Positions 1-11,496 of a stretch of 64,000 nt of DNA are shown piece after piece (position 1 is the stretch's first letter; the number at the start of each line of letters is the position of its first letter). The stretch lies in the NCBI GenBank assembly GCA_029851415.1, contig CM056744.1, positions 13,585,268-13,649,267 of the forward strand, in the 5' to 3' direction. The DNA is from Eretmocerus hayati. Its lineage: Eukaryota > Arthropoda > Insecta > Hymenoptera > Aphelinidae. Under the pieces are notes generated by a model. It searched no databases, was not told the DNA's origin, and saw nothing but the letters and a program-made list of their open reading frames with translations. The translations under genes and the position numbers were made by a program.

Positions 1-627
1 ATGAAAATTAGACCTGTATCGTCGTCCATCAAATTCATTTATTCGATTAAAGACAAAGGTTGACATCAAAGTTTTTTATGATGAACGACAAGAGGAGGTA
101 ATATTTTGCTAACGATCGAAACTCTTGTGCAATTGATGTGAAAAGCAAAAGTCTTCGTCCAGAATGTATTATTCTCTCAGATTTCTTGATAAAAGGTAGA
201 ATTGGATGTCCCAAGAGAAGAATATAATCTAACACAGAAATTGAGTTTAGTACAATATGTCCTCTCTTGAAACATAGACTAACGCCTTGAATTCACCCCT
301 TTTAACTGAATATATTCTGAGGCCTATTAGACCAAATAGAAGCAATTTCCTAACCTGGCACTACACATGTTAAACAGCAGTTTCCAAGAGTCTGTCTCGC
401 ATTTTTTCACATTCAAAGTTTTTTATTCGAGACTCTGTCAGTTTAGCAATGAAATTTAATGATTACTAGACGAGGTTCTGTCCTCTACAGATCTTGCCCA
501 ATAGTGTCCAAAGAATTCCAGAAAATAATCGAAGTTGCGACCTTCAGAGTGTCGCTCAACAGTTAAAGATATGATTTCATATTTTTAAGTTACCGCTAAA
601 ACTTCAGAATCCTGCTATTCTAGCACG
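1..627. other. Intergenic, no gene seen
   Basis: AT-rich sequence upstream of the first odorant-receptor exon. Only short open frames without recognisable motifs occur on either strand. I see no RNA gene or repeat structure. Confidence 0.6.
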
Positions 628-3600
628 ATGGATGAAATTTTATCCAAATTGTCCAAAAGATATGAAACAGATTTTCACGAAAGTTTGCATGGTAGGCATA
701 ATGAACTATTAATGAAACTAGGGGCGTTGCATCCTTGCCAGGACCCTAGCAAAAGAAGATTATTATTTTGGATCAATGAAGGAATTTTGATTTCGAGTAT
801 TGTACCTGTTGTAAGTCATCTCGCATCGCTAGTAAAGAGCAAATTCATCTGTTGAGACATTCATTGCTCTGACTATTCTCAAATTTCATATTTCCCACAG
901 GTTACGTATCTTATTCAGATATGGGGACAAAATCATGACAGAATGATGGAAAACTTGATGATCGCATTCGTTCTTATCGGTGTTTTGATTGGTTATGCAT
1001 TAGCATATTTTGATTCTTCAAAGGTATTTTAATGCCGCATCAAAACAAATACCGAGAATATAGTAACCATACATCATTAACCCAAACAATAATGCAATTC
1101 CAAAGATGTTCTGATAAAACTCTGTACAGGATCCATATATATGGGTATCATCGCAAAAAGTTACACGGAATGTATTATGACCTTCCATTTCGATGAACAA
1201 GCTCCGAACCAATTTATTAGAATTTTTCTGCGCGTAATATATTGAGAGATACTGAAGTTTTAGGTATTCCAGGTCGATCCGTCCACTCGTCTTTTTATTT
1301 TCGAAGGTTGAGGAACAAAATACCAGTTCCGAGTACTGTTATATCTGCAGTTACAATCATATTTTTAACCTCAGCGACTGAGTGATCATTGCAGTGAATA
1401 TTCACGAGTTTTTTCTCAAAATACACTGTTAGATCAATTATTTTTTACAAGTTTCCTGACCAAAATGCATAGAGTAGTCCTCGAGCCATTTTCCTCATTC
1501 ATGTTATGGAATTTTCATCAAAAATGTGAAATTTGGATGTCACCTGTAACATTTGTTTTGACAAGAGACGAACGATGCTCGCAGTGAGTCCGTTCGCAAT
1601 GAGTATGTTCGATCTCGAATTTGTATTTTATATGTCTTGAACTCAAACTGACCTGATCAGGTCTACAAATCAAGCCGAGAATCAAGCAGACGAAACGTCG
1701 AAAGAATGAAATTCTTCCTATCATACGGAAGCGAGGAATTTTTTCATCAATTCCTCACCACATAGTCCTTCAAGATCGACAGAAATCTACTTACTATACA
1801 GAAAAGTCGATTATTTGAGCACCCTTTTCGCGAACAGTGCCAAGACTAGAATCTTAGAAACACTCAGAATCCAATAAATTATCCTTGGAAATCAATAACA
1901 ATACCAGCACCTTCGAGATGTTGAGCATTCAGATTATGGAGTAGTTTTGGGATGAAATATTCGAATAAAGGTCAATGGAAATCAATTTTCCATAAGCTAA
2001 GTTATCTTGAGAATCAAGATACAAACCGCGAATAAGTGAGTGAGGGCACCGCGAATTTCGGGGAACGCCGCATTTCTCAAACCGCGGATAAACGAATTCC
2101 GCGAATGCCGGGGCCACTACTTGCGGGGTTTGCCTGTATCATTTTGGAACACTCGCAGAACTGTATTGTTGTTTGGGTAAGAAAATATACAAACTATCTT
2201 AACGATGTAAACATCCCACCAGTTTCTCCAACAACTGCATTCCGAAATACTGATGATCTGGCAGAATCTTGAAGGGACAGAAAAAATGCAGTTTTTAAAT
2301 CTTTCGAGAACGGGCTATTTGATAAGCTTGGGTCTTACAGGTAATATTTTATTCATCACTAATACATCATGAGAATGATATCTACCTGAAAATCCTTCCC
2401 TTCAGCGTTTCTGTCAATTTCAAGTCCAAAAATGGAAAATTCGACCCAATGCATCAATTTGACAAATATACTCATTGATCACATTTTCAACTGTAGATTT
2501 CTCATCAATGATATAGCTCTTTGGCCTCACAAAAATTACATTGTACAAAAGTCTAAACACAATTAATTTCTATATTCCAGCGTATATGACAATCATAAGC
2601 TTAATTGCTACTAGCTCAATCCCAACGGTGACGTTATTGTTGGATACAATGTTTCCTCTTGGAAACAGTACAAAATCACAACTCATAATATTACATATGG
2701 ACTACGTCATCTTTGATCAACAAGAATATTTTTACGTTACCTCCCTCCACTTGTTTGTTACAATGTATGTTGTGTGTGTGGCGTTGTCAGGAGTTGCTGG
2801 AGTATTTGTAATTATAGTGGCGCAAGTCTGCGCTTTCTTCTACATCATCAGGTAACATGCAGTATTGTGCAAAAATTCTTGAACGGTGGTAGAGAATCTT
2901 CTCTTACTCAAACATCGATTGCTCAAACCTAAATCAAAGTAGAGGGATTTGAGACAAAGCATTTTGAAGATGAGAAAAAATGCTAGCTTTCTTTGGTTTC
3001 TGATTTTTCTTTTCCAACCCTTCCTGGTTGCGGTAACAGCTGATATAATTTAAAGAGCATCTTGAAGAGCGGCAAAGATCCCATTTGCAATGATTCTTTG
3101 ATTATTTTTTATCTCGTGCGAACAAGAGTGTGAGAGCTCTCAAAGTAGCCAGATTCTTGAATTTTTGATTAGTTACGGGGGAAAACGAAATGACAAACAC
3201 TATAGTTTTGGCTATTTTGAGAGCTCTCACGCTTTTGATCGCACGACATAAAAAATACGCTGCTGAAAGAGATTAGCAGAATGTTTTCTCAAATCAAATT
3301 TATGAAATCAACAATCCACCTATCGATTATCTGAAATTCGAAATTTCATAATTTTTCATCATAAAATGAGAATAATTTTATACGTTTATCCAAATTTTAT
3401 TATAAAATCCAGTCACATATACGTTTTTATTGTATCCTTAAATATTACCAAATACAAAATATATAATCACTTCAAAATAACACATTCATCAAAACCAAAT
3501 ATTCATCAGAAAATCTTCAACCTTTGTCGATAACAAACCATTTTGTCCTCATCAAATTCACTATCTCCTTTTGATCTAAGTCTCAAATTTCCAATAGAAA

Positions 3601-6600
3601 ATCCATTTCGATCACGGATACTCTTCCAGAATACCAGTTATCAATATTTTCATTAGATAAGCTCGCAGTTCCATCTCATCTGTACAATGATTTCTTTTCG
3701 ATGGATCATTACCAGAACAAATTGTCACTGCATATGCTGTTGCGAATAGTCCGCAAGAACTAGAATCAATTTGTTTTTGTACTTTCTTGAATATTACAAA
3801 ATCCTCTACCAACATAGGATATCTTTTCTTAATGGAATCTTTTTCTTTGCTATCCAAATCATTAAAATTGGGAACGTCACAGAAGAGACTGTCATAAACT
3901 AATGAAAAAGGCGCTTTATAATGAAGGCATCTCCAGTGTTTGTAAGATCTCGAATAGATTATTTCTATATCTTCACAATAAGTTTCCGGCACCATTCCAC
4001 TTGATTGCGTTAATACCGTGTCTATCGGTTCCAAATGTGGATAATTATTCTTCAACACATTTAAAAATGCATTGATTGATTCATCTCCAACCATGACCCG
4101 TTACACAATAAATTTTTTTTCAATTTCTACGAAATTAAACATTCCAATACTCGCTGATGAAGACGGAACAGTTTCCATTTTACTTTCATCGCAATACTCG
4201 GCATCATTTCCAATCTTCACAATCTTTTCCTCAATGCATTGGTTTTAACAATCTAATTCCGTTTCACCATCCTTTGAATCAGATATTACAATGTAAATAG
4301 GTTTATGATCTGACAAATATGATTCGTATGTTCCTGCCAAAAATTTAGTCACATTTTTTGTAATGAAAATATTTCTTAATGGAAATATTTCATAATAAAA
4401 GTATTTCTTTTGAGATGCGACTCATTTTTCGAGGGTTCACAAAATTTGAAAAAGGAAATTTTTGCTTTTGAAATTTAAAAATGATTTGTACTTGCTCATG
4501 TTAACTCAAAAATAAGTAGGATGCATGATCGTGATGTATCTCGACCTTATGAATCGATTGGTTGATACGAAATTCTTGCAGAGGGTCAGTTACGAGAGAA
4601 AAGGAGGTAATATGTTGGAGCAGACGAAGAAAACGGAATGATATGGATTCATAGGTAACGCGAAAACTCAAAAACGCTTCGATAGATTATTCTTAAACTC
4701 CGAGGGTGGATTTGGAAGACTTTCACGCTGAGGCCAGTGAATTTTGAGCATTATTTGATGAGTATTTTTTGACTTATAAAGTTTTTTATGACAAATTTTC
4801 GATTTTTATTGAAAAAGCATATCTTAAAAATGATTTGTAATTCTTAGTCCTACTTAAAAAATTTTTAGAGAAGTAATTTTCGATGTTTTTTGAGGTGCTT
4901 AATCGATTGGTTGATACGGAGTTTTGTTAAAATGTCATTATCATGGTCTTAGAGACAAATGTAGAAAGGGGTACACAGAAGCTAGAATAAAATTGGAAGA
5001 AATCAAAATTGTGTATTAACCAATCGATTCAGCACCTCAAAAAACCCTTATATTGAAAAACTCATATTCTTCAAAGGAGGAGGAAAATTTATGGATATTT
5101 TCTAAGATATGTGAAAAAAAAAATTTTCAGAAAAAATTTTCTAATTCGGGGGATAATGGTCGGGGGGTGCTCAAATCGTAGCGTTCCCATCTACAGATAA
5201 CAACGAACATGTGTGGAAAATTTGGAGGGGATTGGTGAAAACAGTGAGGAGTTTTGCTGCGACATAGAAAGGGAAGTACATGTACACACACACACAGACA
5301 CGGTCAGAGGGCTCGGAAGATGAGGTGATCGTAATTTTCCAAGGCGTTATCAAGGAAAACTGTTACCTACAATCGATAGATCTCGGGAAAACGAAGAGGA
5401 CAGTACAATTTTCATGTATCCAAGAGCTTTCTTGGTGGAGAAAAAAGTTTTTTAAAAAATAATTCGAAGAAAAATCTACTACCATCATATGAAAGCTTCC
5501 TCTTTTGAGAAAGCAATAGTCAAAAAATCGATCCGAATGGAATTTTTCCGCCCTTCAAAATGCTCTTTGTAAAATTGTTGTACCTTCATCCACGTCCAAA
5601 TGGCAGCTGATGGAGTGAAACATTTTCTTCTCAAAATTCTTGAAATTATATCAGCTGTTTGTGCAACCAGGAGGGGTTGAAAGACTCTTTCTCAAATCCC
5701 TCTACGTTGATCTACAGTACCCGTCAAAATTAATGGATCATGCATAGTCTCAGTCAATCAGTGATAACTCTGGCCCATTAATTTGGTCGTAGAAAAATTT
5801 TGAAGAAGAAAATTAAAGATCAAAAAAAACCCTATTGATTTATGGGCTCAAGAAATTTTTTTCATCCTTTTTATAGGGTCGTAAGTGGCGACAAAAAAAC
5901 GGTTTTTCTTTTCTTTAATCAAACACCTGTAATTTTGACGCGCATCATCCGAACGTAAAAATCTCAGCGGGATTTTGTAGCTCTTTTTAAGACCTTCAAA
6001 TTTCTTTTTTTAACACGTTCGCTGCGAAGCCGGTTTTTCGTGATTTTATTTCTCTCATGAACTGGACCCCCGTATCCTGGTAAAAATGCTTGGATCGGAG
6101 CAAGCTTTTTTTGGTTCGTTGGTTGAGCCCTAGATGGAGTAAATCACCTTGGAAAGTTCTTACTGGGTATGTTTTCGAGTCATTACGAACTAGATGAGAT
6201 CGGAAAATGGAAAATCGCGGGACCCACCCGTGGGCCCCGCCGCAGCGAACGTGTTGAAGTTTTCTCTACGATTTTTCCCGTCCGACTGGCGAGCTTTAGA
6301 AGAAAACTTTTATAAACATGTGTTTTTACGGAGGCATGGAAGCTCGCGCCGGCTTGATTTCTCAATGCTCGTGGTCAATGCAGAGTCATCTAAAAAAATG
6401 TTGTCAGGCATGATTTCGACGTAAAATTTTCTGATCTTCCAGAGTATGCTATCAGATTGCCATTTTAAAGAGCCCCAAATGTCTTGTTTCGTCTTGAACA
6501 AGACAAAAATCAAGTATTCCGACCTATTTTGATGCGGTGAACACGTGCTGACTGGTAAAAAGAAGCCACGTGACACGCCTTTCCGAGATAACCATACGGG

Positions 6601-8250
6601 GGCATGTTGGGTACACTCCGATGTCGGCCTTCTCATTTTTCAAACCATATCCGTGTTTTGTACATGAAATCGCTGCAAATCAGACTTTTGCGACTCTGAA
6701 GAGCGGATTTTGAAGGTCTTGAGACAAGGAATCGAATGCGTTACAGTACGTTGAGATTGGTCAAATAGAAATGCACCGATTTTAGTGAACGCGCTTTCCT
6801 CGGTTAATTTTCAGCCGTGCAAACACGAAAAATTGGAAAATCGCTTTAAATTCTTTGGAAAACGCAGAAATGATTCGGAATCGATACAAACCACTCATTT
6901 TCTCATACTTTGACATCACAAACGTAAGAAAGAATGAGCGGGAAGGTCAATGAGTGCCCATTTCTGAGATCGGCATATGGCGGCAAGTTGGGTACAGAGG
7001 CATGTTGGGTACACTTACCTTATATTTTTTATATTCTGGAAGAATGTACAGAGTGCATTAGAAGAGGCGCATGCAAAGCAAGAAACGAAGGCTCAAAAAA
7101 ATTCTCCATGTATAACCTAAACAGTTCCCCGAGAAATGCACAATCTCAAAACGTGAAAGAATCTAGAAAACCAATTGAGGCAAATTTGATTCTCAAAACT
7201 GTAGTCTAATGATAAGATCCAGAGTTCGTCGAACATGAAGATAAAATTTTTGAAGACGTAAAAAGAGTCTCCATACTCTGCGTCTAAACTCGTATGTGAT
7301 TTGGAAAAAGTTCAAATACATAATTCTACAGAAAATGAGTAAAAAACCGAATTTTCAAATCACCATGCTTAGAGAAAATCGGAGATGTACACACACCATT
7401 TCAGTAATGGTGCTGTCAAGTGAAACTATTTTCAATGAAAGTGCTCATACAACACACATGATTCCCATCAATGAAAAATGCTCTGAATCTTTTCGTGAAT
7501 GAAATATTCGATGTTGAGTGTGAATATAATTCAGTCAAAGGTTCAGAACCATCACCGAATTAAGACGGAACCCTCAGGGATCCCGTAGATTTGCCTCGAT
7601 GTTTATCAGACTTGACAATCTCAGGAAAGCGGTAATTCTTCACAATCGAATAATACAGTAAGTAATCTTCCCTATATCACTTTTTTATATTACTCCTCGA
7701 TTATTTATTTCAAAAAGTTTATGTTTCTAGTGTAACAAATATCGTGGAGCGAACATACAACTCACTGATTCTAGTAACTCACACCGGTGGTGTACTAATC
7801 TTAGTAGTCTCGTATTGTTACGTACGTATAAAGCCCCAGTATGTCAGCCTAATAACTTAGTTCTCATCTGACCAACACTCGAATTTCTAGGTTCTTCATG
7901 GTAACGCACCATTTATGAAGAAATGTCTCATGATATGTGTCATCATATGTATATACACTTTACTCATGATGACGAATTGGTTTGGTCAGAAGATAATCGA
8001 TTCTAGCGAGGAAACACTTCATTCCGTGTGAGAATGACAATAGAGCATTTTTCACCAAAATTGCATGCAAAGATTGTATTTTATGAATGAAATTGAGATC
8101 AAGTTTCTTTGTTGCAGATATTTTAGTGATTGGTACCTCGTTAGCCCAGGCGAAAGGAAATATCTATTATCTGTAATGCAACGATCACATTTCAAGTCTG
8201 TCTTGACTGCTGGTAAGATTTCAGTTATTTCCATGGAGTCATTTGCTCAG
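628..8250 (+). CDS. Odorant receptor gene, scattered exons
   Basis: Six exons of a seven-transmembrane insect odorant receptor can be read: 628-810, 901-1023, 2581-2851, 7731-7821, 7891-8027 and 8118-8250, each bounded by GT/AG sites. Exon 1 starts at an ATG and encodes a charged N-terminus followed by a hydrophobic segment. Exon 2 contains another membrane segment after YLIQIWGQNHD. The 2581-2851 exon has the LLDTMFPLG and EYFYVTSLHL region usual in hymenopteran receptors. The last three give the TNWFGQKIIDSSE and C-terminal MQRSH regions. Such receptors form cation channels with Orco in sensory neuron dendrites. I could not find the loop exon expected between 1024 and 2580 or a convincing final short exon, so this may be a pseudogene, or two fragments. 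The 4.9-kb gap between exons 3 and 4 holds a protease relic on the other strand. Confidence 0.7.
1024..2580. other. Odorant-receptor intron region, no clear gene
   Basis: This stretch lies between two receptor exons. A hydrophobic open frame on the minus strand (1018-1212) could be a shard of another receptor, but it has no supporting splice context. Around 2030-2130 is a short GC-richer patch with repeated CGCGAAT-like words. Nothing else is recognisable. Confidence 0.4.
3117..3246. repeat. Short foldback repeat (MITE-like)
   Basis: Two inverted arms of about 37 bp, at 3117-3154 and 3209-3246, share the core GTGAGAGCTCTCAAA. They are separated by about 55 bp. It lies in the receptor intron. 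No target duplication could be fixed by eye. Confidence 0.55.
3612..4380 (-). pseudogene. Ulp1/C48-type cysteine protease relic
   Basis: The 160-residue open frame at 3612-4094 carries the signature of Ulp1/adenain-like (C48) cysteine proteases: His in KHWRCLHYK, Asp in VYDSLF, Gln in VQKQIDSSSCG and the catalytic Cys of SSCGLFATAYA, in the usual order. Such proteases cleave SUMO-type or viral precursor proteins, and they are a standard gene of Maverick/Polinton elements and of some other transposons. Upstream in the same frame, beyond two in-frame stops between about 4095 and 4230, the sequence FLAGTYESYLSDHKPIYIV resembles the C-terminal SDH motif of endonuclease/exonuclease/phosphatase domains. 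The gene is therefore probably the 3' part of a larger transposon polyprotein. It lies antisense inside an odorant-receptor intron. Confidence 0.6.
4381..6009. other. Noncoding with dispersed repeat words
   Basis: No gene is recognisable. The word AATCGATTGGTTGATAC occurs near 4550 and 4896, with reverse-complement forms near 5020 and a related form near 9457. This suggests remains of one or more small repeats. A short CA tract lies near 5284. Confidence 0.4.
6010..6257. mobile_element. Small MITE, piggyBac-like ends
   Basis: The inverted ends CACGTTCGCTGCG (6014-6026) and its complement (6241-6253) are bordered by TTAA on the left and TTGA on the right. A TTAA-type target duplication with one substitution is the likely explanation. 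About 240 bp, noncoding. Confidence 0.5.
6258..7730. other. Receptor intron or intergenic, no gene
   Basis: Short open frames occur on both strands without recognisable domains. The phrase GGCATGTTGGGTACA recurs near 6602 and 6990, indicating a small dispersed repeat. Nothing else is supported. Confidence 0.4.
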
Positions 8251-9665
8251 GTAAGTCATTTTCCGTTAGAGCTAATTATTGAAATAATTTCGAGAATCAA
8301 AGGTGACTGATCAATAGTATTATTTCAGCTCATGAAAATCTCGAATAGTTTCTTCACCGCTTCAGCATCTATGAATTCAATCACTGATAATTAAGAATCC
8401 CTTTGAAAAACTACGAATGAACTTCAATCTCCAGCTTCTCTGACCAATTTAATACAGATCTCGATTGTTGAATCGTTCATAAAAGTCCATACTATAAAAC
8501 AGAGCCTTGACGAGGACAATCTAGGACTGCTGCGACCCATTCAAGGAATTCAAAATTTGAAGAAATTATTCCACCGAATCGACAAAGTAAAGAGTCGAGT
8601 GTTAAGTTATTGAATAGTTTGTCAGTGATGATCATAGTACCACGCTCAATAATGTTACTCAATACGAACTTGTATTGATAATGATCTAATATAGTGTTAT
8701 AAGATGGAAAAATTCTAGACTATATGACTTTTTCGGGAGCATTCTACAGTATTTCCGATTACTGCTTTGATTTTACATACTCTGATTCCAAGATGATGTA
8801 AAATGGAGAAGCTACTTAAAATATACGCTGCTAAAAGTAATTAGCAGAATGCTTCCTCATAACGTTACATGATGATAATTATAACGAGTTTCACAACAAT
8901 TGGTTGAAAAAACTGATATTGAATGAAATAGTCACCTACATTTTGATATATTCTTTCAAGGGAGCTCTTAAGAGGGATGTAGGGAATCTTAACTATCTTT
9001 TTTAAGCAATATCTATTTCTGCCTATAGGCAGAATAAAACGCGTATCTATCTATCTATCTATCTATCTATAGTTTGGTCGAGACGAAATTCTAGAACAGT
9101 CAATTGAAATATGGTTAAAATGGAGTTATTTGGTTGAAATTTTCTCTTCCCGAGAAAACCTCCATTTAAATGATGTTCTACGAATTTCAAAAGAAATTTG
9201 TACCGATAACCAGTCGGTTCAAAATGCCGGAAAAGTGAGTCTCTAGGTTATTGAAAGTGAGATGAATGAGTTGTAGAGGAAGATACCGAGGTAAGATTAA
9301 TATCAAGAAAGATATTTTCATGTATTCTGAGTTTTTCTTCTGAGGAAGCATTTTAGAGATTCGAGGCATCAAAACTAAGGTTCTTCCAACAATACCTATC
9401 GTTTAGTTGAGATGAAATTTTGATAAAGTGGGTTCAGAGATGATTAAACTGGAATCAACCAATCGATCCAGAATCGAAGAGAAGTATGTCTTTAGGAAGT
9501 CTATACAGGAGGAGGTCTATACAGGATCTAGGGAGAAGTCTATCCAGAAATATTGGGAAATAGCAGACATCCTGTGTGCATGGATAACATCAAAGTTATC
9601 CCTTTGATTCTCCAGAACAATGATTCTTGATTGCTAGAGGGAAATACTCGCAGAAGAATTGCGTG
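8251..9665. other. Intergenic with a short tetranucleotide tract
   Basis: No gene is seen after the last receptor exon. The sequence near 8820-8860 resembles that near 3250-3290 (both contain CGCTGCT followed by ATTAGCAGAATG), consistent with duplicated receptor flanks. A perfect TATC run lies at 9043-9071. Confidence 0.45.
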
Positions 9666-10002
9666 CTCTCTTCGAAACCATCAGTGAGAACTCACTGAAC
9701 TTCAGTTAGTCTGGGATGAACTCTGACTGAAGACTTCGGTGAGCAGTTTCAGTGAGTATCCACTGAAGTCGCACTGAAACTTCAGTGATGAGGACTCGTC
9801 TGACTCCAAAGGCCACTGAAATTTCAGTGATTGGTCTCACTAGAACTTCAGTGATGGGGACTCGTCCGACCACCCAAGGTCACTGAAGTTTCAGTGCGAT
9901 TTCAGTGGATATTCACTGGGACTGCTCACTGAAGTCTTCAGTCAGAGTTGATCCCAGACTAACTGAAGTTCTGTGAGTTCTCACTGATGGTTTCGGAGAG
10001 AG
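9666..10002. mobile_element. Palindromic MITE of 337 bp
   Basis: The two halves are near-perfect reverse complements from end to end. The outer ends read CTCTCTTCGAAACCATCAG and its complement, and the arms are rich in CACTGAA/TTCAGTG words. It has no coding capacity. The copy on the far side of element A (29251 onwards) lacks the outermost part of the left arm. Confidence 0.75.
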
Positions 10003-10234
10003 TGGATTGATGACCTTAGATTTTGAATTTATGTTGCAAAATGCCAGTGACAGGTTCAGGGCTGTCGGAAAAAATTTTGGTGGGACTCGACAATCTTCGT
10101 CAAAACATGTGAAACTTGATGAGCTTGAAAATGCGGCAGTCTTACATAATCAAACTATGAAGTATGGTGGTCTTAACCTCCCATACAAAGAATTCTTTCT
10201 CCTTGCTGATTCAGATATTCTTGCCTAGATTATG
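9713..10234 (+). repeat. 522-bp direct repeat, left copy
   Basis: This segment is nearly identical to 29251-29772 and ends exactly where the left terminal repeat of element A starts. It holds most of the palindromic MITE and an open frame at 10007-10228 that I do not recognise and do not call as a gene. The last six bases, ATTATG, match the start of an odorant-receptor exon in the other copy. Confidence 0.8.
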
Positions 10235-10648
10235 AGTAGAGAGGCTATGCGACCTATTGATTTCTCAGATGAGAATTTTAACTTTTTCCCATAAGAATAA
10301 CATAGGCGATCGGATCTTGGTTTAACATGGTAAGTATACGAAACGCAAGTCCGTGCTTTTTCCGATCATCGTCATTACACTACGTGTTGAGAGCATGGGT
10401 GTAGCAAAGACCTATTGATTTCTCAGATCAGAATTTTAACTTTTTCCCATAAGAATAACATAGGCGATCGGATCTTGGTTTAACATGGTAAGTATACGAA
10501 ACGCAAGTCCATGCTTTTTCCGATCATCGTCATTACACTACGTGTTGAGAGCATGGGTGTAGCAAAGGTGGTGTATGAGGATGAGGTGTGTGAAAAAAAA
10601 TCTCATCGGTCCAGCTCGGCAGTCACGGTCGAGTTAACGGTCCCGAAT
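10235..10648 (+). repeat. Left terminal inverted repeat of element A
   Basis: Matches the complement of 28837-29250. It contains an internal tandem duplication of a 158-bp unit (10251-10408 and 10409-10566) that is also present in the right repeat. Similarity stops at a poly-C run on this side and a GA run on the other. Confidence 0.85.
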
Positions 10649-10889
10649 CCCCCCCCCCCCCCGTTGCTCTCATCAGATGATGCAAACCTCCTACCAAGGG
10701 TTGAATGTGTACATAGTAGAACTCACTCAGATCCTTATTCACCATATTACGATGAAGGTAAGGGTTTTATGAGTGATTTCGTTGATCAAACACTCACATC
10801 AATGATTAAGCAGTACGGTGAAACACTTCAGTTCATATATGCTGTGAAGCTTGATTCATATAGCTAAATCTTTCAGTTCATAATCAACA
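10649..10889 (+). other. Open frame next to left terminal repeat, unknown
   Basis: An open frame that begins inside the terminal repeat continues to 10867 and ends with an acidic and aromatic stretch (PYYDEGKGFMSDF). I do not recognise it. It could be the remnant of a gene upstream of gene Y. Coding status is uncertain. Confidence 0.25.
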
Positions 10890-11430
10890 ATGTTCTCTGT
10901 GGGTAGAGAAGGTATGTCTCAATCAATTCTACCGATTCTAAATTCCTTCTCTATTTTATCACATATATTTTTCTCTTAGGTTAGATTGAGATTATCAAGT
11001 CTCTCATAAACTACATGAATGATTTCATATACGGAGACTCATATCACCATTATTGCATAGCCTATCAATATTTAGATACTTCTCAAATATTCTCTATAGT
11101 TTTCGAGATATTTGAAACACATTCCATATTATCTCTTTTCACGTATTCCAAATTCGGGGACGATTCCTTCGAAATTGATGAGAGGGTGAGTGAGTATGAT
11201 AGATCTCTACCATTCACTCATCATAAGACTGGGAATAATAGAATCATTGCAGGATTCGTGTGGCATTGTCGACACTATTTATCTAATATTCAAATAGTAA
11301 CTTTGAAAAGGTACGTCCCTACTCATCCATATATCCCAATGAATTGAAGGAATACTAACCCCACTCATTTTCTTCCAGGGTACAGACACAAGCTAGAGAG
11401 TACATTCTTCTGTCTCTTATTTTTTTATGA
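10890..11430 (+). pseudogene. Gene Y copy 1, three-exon unknown gene
   Basis: Three exons can be read, 10890-10911, 10980-11310 and 11379-11430, with GT-AG introns. A polyadenylation signal AATAAA lies at 11448. Exon 1 encodes only MFSVGRE plus one base. Exon 2 encodes a globular sequence with SIVFEIFETHSILSLFTY and IAGFVWHCRHYL. Exon 3 encodes a short hydrophobic tail. A TAG is the second codon of exon 2, so the copy is broken. The same exon structure recurs at 46047-46461 with clearly related protein sequence, which argues that it is a real gene of these elements. I recognise no domain. It sits between the left terminal repeat and integrase 1, converging on the latter. Confidence 0.6.
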
Positions 11431-11496
11431 GATTATGTTCGTGCATAAATAAAGTACAACTTGATCTGGGAAAAACTGTCTTTTTATTTCTCTCCT

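Noticed and set aside
1018..1212. Hydrophobic minus-strand frame near the receptor exons
   Set aside because: It resembles a membrane segment but has no splice sites or neighbours on that strand. Possibly a receptor shard, not enough to call.
10007..10228. 73-residue open frame in the 522-bp repeat (also 29545-29766)
   Set aside because: No domain, lies in a receptor intron next to a MITE, and its presence twice is explained by the direct repeat.
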